Source: Paraburkholderia phenoliruptrix (GTDB taxonomy: Bacteria; Pseudomonadota; Gammaproteobacteria; Burkholderiales; Burkholderiaceae). From it: a stretch of DNA of 64,000 nt. The stretch covers positions 41,135-105,134 of the forward strand of contig NZ_JAEUAV010000027.1 in NCBI RefSeq assembly GCF_019511605.1. The letters are read 5' to 3'. The position numbers were made by a program, and so were the translations under genes. Shown piece by piece: positions 60,199-64,000 of the stretch (positions within the stretch are counted from its first letter, which is position 1; each line of letters starts with the position of its first letter). The notes below the pieces were generated by a model that was given only the letters and a program-made list of their open reading frames with translations, searched no databases and was not told the DNA's origin.

Positions 60199-60516
60199 TT
60201 AATTGCCGAAGTAAATCGACTTTGTGCCACTAGCGCTCACTGCACGGCCCGATTCGCTCGAACCGGCTGCCACACCGCCATAGCTCGACACTGCGGGCTG
60301 AGCCGTGCCGTTTTGCGCGTCGACGCGGCGCTGTGCGGCGAGCAGATCTTGCGGATAGTAGGGGTCTGCGCGGCCAGGCTGATAACCGGCCTTTTCGAGT
60401 TGTACCAGTTCGGCGCGCACCTGGGCACGGGTCACAGGCTGATTGGACTGCGCAAAAGAAGCGACAGGAGCGGCCAGCACAGCGGCGATAGCAACGGCTT
60501 GAATAAGTGATTTCAT
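60199..60516 (-). CDS. DUF4148 small exported protein
   Basis: 105 residues; CTGGAGGTTC before the ATG. Signal peptide MKSLIQAVAIAAVLAAPVAS cut after FAQS. The mature part begins with TRAQVRAELVQLEKAGYQPG followed by DPYYPQDLLAAQRRV, the DUF4148 signature, very common in multicopy in Burkholderia and relatives. Periplasmic, function unknown, frequently stress- or host-induced. Confidence 0.92.
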   Translation of the reverse strand: MKSLIQAVAIAAVLAAPVASFAQSNQPVTRAQVRAELVQLEKAGYQPGRADPYYPQDLLAAQRRVDAQNGTAQPAVSSYGGVAAGSSESGRAVSASGTKSIYFGN

Positions 60517-60775
60517 GATGAACCTCCAGTTTGGTCTTGATTGCGCTGCGGACCTTGTTGTTCGCAGCCAGTGATTGCATTGTAGGTCTGCCAACTGGAG
60601 AGAGTAATGGCGCAAATCGGTAAACTTCGTTGCTGGAATTGAGATAAATGGCCACGCAATGTGCCGCGAGCTGGCGCGCCCTGAGCGCTGTGCATATGTG
60701 CCTCACGTCGCGCAGCGCTTGTCGAGGATCGTCACGAATTCGAGCGACACTCTCTCGCAGCCGGTGGCGCACTGG

Positions 60776-61120
60776 CTAATTGCAATGAGGCAGGCGCTCG
60801 TTCACCTGAGCGAGCACACCCGACTTTTTCCACGCCATGTAGCGCAGGTAGCAGGTCTGCTGCGGCGGAAATGTGCCAGGCAGTCTGTGCCACTTTTCTT
60901 TGGTCTGCTGCAACCACAGTATCGCGTTGAGGATTTCGCGGTCGCTGCGGCGGGGGCGTCCGCGCGTGCGGATATGCTCCGGAAAGAGGTTCTGCACTAG
61001 CGCCCAGTCTGCATCGGAGAGGGGAATCTGTAGTGCAGGCTGGCTCGATTGACTGTGCGCAATGCCCAACAGTTGAGTCAGGTAGCTGCCGGCGCTATCC
61101 AAGGCTTTTTGTGTGGTCAC
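60776..61120 (-). CDS. DUF4096 transposase-like protein (solo)
   Basis: 114 residues from GTG 61120 with GGGAGG upstream (the TTG ten codons earlier is less likely). The DUF4096 region of IS5-type transposases covers LSDADWALVQNLFPEHI, RGRPRRSDREILNAILWLQQ and a final MAWKKSGVLAQVNERL. No DDE catalytic domain and no terminal inverted repeats follow, so it is either a domesticated regulator or the 5' part of a decayed element. The stop codon is followed by ordinary intergenic DNA. Confidence 0.7.
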   Translation of the reverse strand: MTTQKALDSAGSYLTQLLGIAHSQSSQPALQIPLSDADWALVQNLFPEHIRTRGRPRRSDREILNAILWLQQTKEKWHRLPGTFPPQQTCYLRYMAWKKSGVLAQVNERLPHCN

Positions 61121-61137
61121 ATTGCCTCCCAATGAAG

Positions 61138-62472
61138 CTATTCGTCCCAATGAAGCCGCGAGCTGGCAGAGGCTTGAGCATTATCGTTTCTGCTGTTTCT
61201 GTCATACCGGAGCGCGCGAGCCAACTGCGCGAAGAGGCCGTTTCTCGCGATCCATTGCGCGTACGCGCGGTAATCCGGATCGTTCATCAGGTGTCTTTCT
61301 TCCGTCTTTGCCCGCATGAAATAGAGCAGGTTGACCGCGGCGAGCGCCGCGCAATGCGTGAGCGCGACTCGCCAATCCAGAGGCTCGATGAACGGCACGA
61401 AGATCATCCAGTACGACAGGTTCTTGGCAATATAAGCGGGGTGTTTCGTGAAGCGATAAGGTCCCGAGGTGACGATGCCCCGGTTGGTCAGATTGGAGAA
61501 ACGCAAACCGAATGAGAGCGTGGCGCAGGCGTAGCACAACAATAACGCCACTATCGCGGTACCCCAGATGAATCGCAGTAGCGGCATGGAGATCAGCCAA
61601 CTGTCCCAGAACATTGAACCTTCGTAACGGATGTACTGACTGGAAATCAGCGACCAGAACGGTTGATAGCAGACAAGCGCGACCAGCCAGCCGAGCGTGG
61701 TGGGTTCCGCGCTGCGCACGTGGCTGTCCAGAATGCGAAGCGTGCACACATAGCCGACCGTGCCGAACATCAGATCCATTGCAAACGTGAGGTCGTACAT
61801 GAAGCGGAACGTTGCAAGAGAGAGCGGCGCGGCGAGCGCGGCGCCAAGCGACGCGTCCAGTTGCGTGGCAGTGGTGGACAGATAGACGACCATCAGCGGC
61901 AGGAAGAACGCCTTGACCATCCAGCCCGCCAGCATTTCGCGCAGGGGCCGCCAGTTCGACGGGCGTTTTCCGCGAAACAAGAGACGTGCGAGCACCAGGT
62001 AGGCGTCGTCCGTTTCGCGCTGATGTGTATCCATCCATGCGAAATAGAAGGGCGCGGCTATTGTCACGCAAGGTGCGAGTGTCGCGATCAGCGACCAGAA
62101 CGGGGTGTAGAACGCACCGTGGTATTCGGGCAATAGCCAGTAGAGTGCGCCTATGCCTGCATAGACGCAGGCGAGAGCCGCGAGACGCATCGCGATACGC
62201 GCGATGCTGAGCGAGCGCAGTGCGCGACTCGCCAACCCGGCGCTCGGCCGCAGGTAGACGCGCGCGATAAACAGCTCGTACGTGCCAACTGTTGCGATGA
62301 TCGCGAGACAGGCCACAGCGCTGCGCGCGGCGCCGCTCAACGCGGCGCTGTCGCGTACCAGCCAAAGCGCCGCGAGGCCGGCGAGCATGCCCAATACGCC
62401 GACCCGAAACGGCGTTGCCGAAGGTGGAGCAGGGTCGTCGACGTGCGCGAGTGTGTCGATGCTGGGGGTCAT
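61138..62472 (-). CDS. Isoprenylcysteine methyltransferase-like integral membrane protein
   Basis: 444 residues, about ten membrane helices. The C-terminal part has the ICMT/PEMT signature: VTSGPYRFTKHPAYIAKNLS, where the His-Pro and preceding Gly-Pro bind SAM, and AKTEERHLMNDPDYRAYAQW. The N-terminal ~250 residues are additional helices of unknown role. Predicted membrane-bound methyltransferase of an isoprenoid or lipid; it may relate to the nearby prenyl synthase (inference). GAGGATG before the ATG. Confidence 0.8.
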   Translation of the reverse strand: MTPSIDTLAHVDDPAPPSATPFRVGVLGMLAGLAALWLVRDSAALSGAARSAVACLAIIATVGTYELFIARVYLRPSAGLASRALRSLSIARIAMRLAALACVYAGIGALYWLLPEYHGAFYTPFWSLIATLAPCVTIAAPFYFAWMDTHQRETDDAYLVLARLLFRGKRPSNWRPLREMLAGWMVKAFFLPLMVVYLSTTATQLDASLGAALAAPLSLATFRFMYDLTFAMDLMFGTVGYVCTLRILDSHVRSAEPTTLGWLVALVCYQPFWSLISSQYIRYEGSMFWDSWLISMPLLRFIWGTAIVALLLCYACATLSFGLRFSNLTNRGIVTSGPYRFTKHPAYIAKNLSYWMIFVPFIEPLDWRVALTHCAALAAVNLLYFMRAKTEERHLMNDPDYRAYAQWIARNGLFAQLARALRYDRNSRNDNAQASASSRLHWDE

Positions 62473-62546
62473 GTCATCCTCGTCGTCATGACATAAGCGC
62501 CGTTCGGGCGTGGCTTGTTTCGGGTCGAAATATTTAGGAATGCGAC

Positions 62547-64000
62547 TTATTTCGAGGGCGCCACGCCGCCGAGCAATCCGCCGACGAGGTTCGTCACCGG
62601 CGCGAGCGGATTGGCGCTGGTCGACGAGCCACTATTCGAGCCACCTGTCAATCCGGTTATGAGGCCGGTGACCGGATTGACCGCTGTGCCGCCTTGCGAC
62701 CCGCCGACCGTACGCCCGGCACCCACTGCACCCACTGCACCCACTGCACCCACTGCACCCACTGCCGAGGTCAGCGAGCCGACCAGCGTGGTGACAGGGG
62801 CAAGCAGGCCGCTTGTGGTGCCGCTCGCGCCGGTCCCGCCCGTTCCACCCGCGCCGGGCAATGACCGGACACTGCCGAGAAGCGTGGTGACCGGCGCAAG
62901 AAGTCCACTGACGCCGCTTGTGCTGCCCGCGCCCGTACCCGCGCCTGTACCGGCGCCCGTACCGCCGCCCAGCGCGCCCAGGTTGCCGATCAGGCCGGTC
63001 AAGGGCGGAATGGTCACGCCGCTGCCGCTTGCACTGCCGCCGCCGATGGGGCCGAGAATGCCTGTGAGCGGCGCGAGCGGATTGGTCGTCGCTCCCGTTA
63101 AGAGTCCGCCGGTACTCGTGACGGTCTTGCCCAACTGACTCACGACTGTGCCGACGTCTTTGCCGACCTGATCGCCAGTGGCCCCGGCTACGCTGACGCC
63201 GGCGGAGTCCAGTCCGTGGCCGATGCTGCTCAGCAGTGTGTTAAGCGGCGCGCCGAGCCCGGTTGCGGTGCCGATGGTCTGTGTGGTGTTCGAGACGGCG
63301 AGCGTGATGGGGTTGATCGCCGAACTGAGTTGGCTCTCGACCTGCTGCACAGGGCCGCTGGCGACAACCTGATTCAGTCCCGAGCCGACAGCATTCAAGC
63401 CCGTGCCTACGCCGCCGACGGCCGTGCCGACTGTCGACGTGAGAGGCGCAAGCGGCGCCAGTTGTCCGCTGCCGAGACTCGTGACTGCGCCGCCAAGCGA
63501 TGTCACTGCGGCGGCTGTATTCGACACTACGCCTGACGTAGACGCGAGCGTTGGATCGAGCGGATTGGCCGTGCTGCCCAGGTTGCCGAGGCCGGCGGCG
63601 CTGCCGCTGCCCAGCGCCTTCACCGCATTGCCCAGGTCGCTGATCGCATTGCCTAGACCGGTTGTGGTGCCGCTGTCGACCCCGGGCACGGAAGTGCCCG
63701 TGACTTTGCCGCCAGTGTCGGCGACTGTCGTGCCGACGGCGGTGATGAGGTTGCTCGCATTGGTGACCACGCGGCCGATGGGCGTGGAGGAAGTGCCTGA
63801 GGTGCCCGAAGTGCCTGAGGTGCCTGAGGTGCCTGAGGTGCCGGAAGTCCCCGAAGTGCCGGAAGTGCCCGAAGTACCCGAAGTACCCGAAGTACCCGAA
63901 GTACCCGAAGTACCCGAAGTACCCGAAGTACCCGAAGTACCCGAAGTACCCGAAGTACCCGAAGTACCCGAAGTACCCGAAGTGCCCGAAGTCCCGGAAG
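62547..64000 (-). CDS. Collagen-like triple-helix repeat protein, C-terminal part
   Basis: The frame stays open to the window end, so only the C-terminal part (about 484 residues) is seen. From 64000 to about 63789 it encodes an uninterrupted (Gly-Thr-Ser)n tract of more than 20 Gly-x-y triplets, the requirement for a collagen triple helix. The rest is Gly/Val/Thr-rich and of low complexity, with repeated VTxLLG and LAPxT motifs and a short Gly-Ala-Val repeat. Burkholderia collagen-like proteins of this type are surface or exported. No anchor is visible in the part present. Confidence 0.8.
   Translation of the reverse strand, partial: SGTSGTSGTSGTSGTSGTSGTSGTSGTSGTSGTSGTSGTSGTSGTSGTSGTSGTSGTSGTSGTSGTSGTSSTPIGRVVTNASNLITAVGTTVADTGGKVTGTSVPGVDSGTTTGLGNAISDLGNAVKALGSGSAAGLGNLGSTANPLDPTLASTSGVVSNTAAAVTSLGGAVTSLGSGQLAPLAPLTSTVGTAVGGVGTGLNAVGSGLNQVVASGPVQQVESQLSSAINPITLAVSNTTQTIGTATGLGAPLNTLLSSIGHGLDSAGVSVAGATGDQVGKDVGTVVSQLGKTVTSTGGLLTGATTNPLAPLTGILGPIGGGSASGSGVTIPPLTGLIGNLGALGGGTGAGTGAGTGAGSTSGVSGLLAPVTTLLGSVRSLPGAGGTGGTGASGTTSGLLAPVTTLVGSLTSAVGAVGAVGAVGAVGAGRTVGGSQGGTAVNPVTGLITGLTGGSNSGSSTSANPLAPVTNLVGGLLGGVAPSK
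63789..64000 (-). repeat. 9-base tandem repeats coding (Gly-Thr-Ser)n
   Basis: About 23 copies of a 9-base unit, on the plus strand GAAGTACCC with variants such as GAGGTGCCT. The distal copies are almost identical (perfect array about 63885-63980), and divergence increases toward 63789. The 9-base periodicity keeps the reading frame when copies are gained or lost, so length variation between strains is likely. Confidence 0.95.

Noticed and set aside
60776..61120. Complete insertion sequence
   Set aside because: No catalytic domain, terminal inverted repeats or target duplication found. CCCAATGAAGC occurs twice nearby (61127 and 61146), but this direct repeat is too short and close to be an element boundary.
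63789..64000. CRISPR-like or non-coding satellite repeat
   Set aside because: The unit is 9 bases without spacers, keeps an open frame and continues into a Gly/Val/Thr-rich protein, so it is coding repeat DNA.

Overview
The window is high-GC, densely coded chromosome of a Burkholderiales bacterium, most likely Paraburkholderia, Caballeronia or Burkholderia. This is inferred from a class A beta-lactamase with a divergent LysR regulator, DUF4148 and DUF3309 small proteins, a collagen-like repeat protein and many LysR, IclR and MFS genes. No rRNA, tRNA, CRISPR array, plasmid or phage functions, or complete insertion sequence was seen.

Left part (1-31.9 kb), ordinary accessory metabolism: the end of an EAL protein; a Tat-exported purple acid phosphatase; a glycine-rich small protein; a CoA-transferase/enoyl-CoA hydratase pair with a LysR gene and an MFS transporter; an AraC regulator overlapping a degenerate GGDEF/EAL protein, then galU; a sugar-type ABC importer with SDR and RpiR regulator; two tandem IclR genes divergent from a catabolic operon (MBL-fold protein, FAD monooxygenase, DUF2783, MFS); a phosphopantetheinyl transferase; two YbfB/YjiJ-type MFS carriers; an Lrp regulator; two tiny membrane proteins beside an SDR; and a TetR regulator with a clear palindromic operator.

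Central part (31.9-53.9 kb), the most interesting region. Six small genes encode peptides; five have a nearly uniform 26-residue leader ending in Gly-Gly and the sixth has a longer divergent one. Around them lie a complete peptidase-type type I secretion machine (C39 peptidase ABC transporter fused to two cyclic-nucleotide-binding domains, HlyD adaptor, NodT/TolC outer-membrane factor, parvulin isomerase) and a phosphorylation module (Ser/Thr kinase, PP2C phosphatase, double-FHA membrane protein). A sigma-54 activator, a caspase/FGE-sulfatase fusion, two DUF4399 proteins and an LRAT-like protein complete it. I find GG-N10-GC (-24/-12) promoters in front of four of the six peptide genes and of the LRAT gene, which points to the sigma-54 activator in the transporter operon. 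The cores have no cysteine, are rich in Asn/Ser/Val and share a loose motif. My inference is an export system for small structural or signalling peptides, controlled by sigma-54 and by a kinase/phosphatase/FHA circuit resembling that of type VI secretion.

Right part (53.8-64 kb): LysR with divergent class A beta-lactamase, a KaiC-like ATPase with a single-domain response regulator, MarR, a squalene/phytoene synthase, DUF4148, a solo DUF4096 transposase-like protein, an ICMT-like membrane protein and the C-terminal part of a collagen-like protein whose (Gly-Thr-Ser)n repeats run off the window end.
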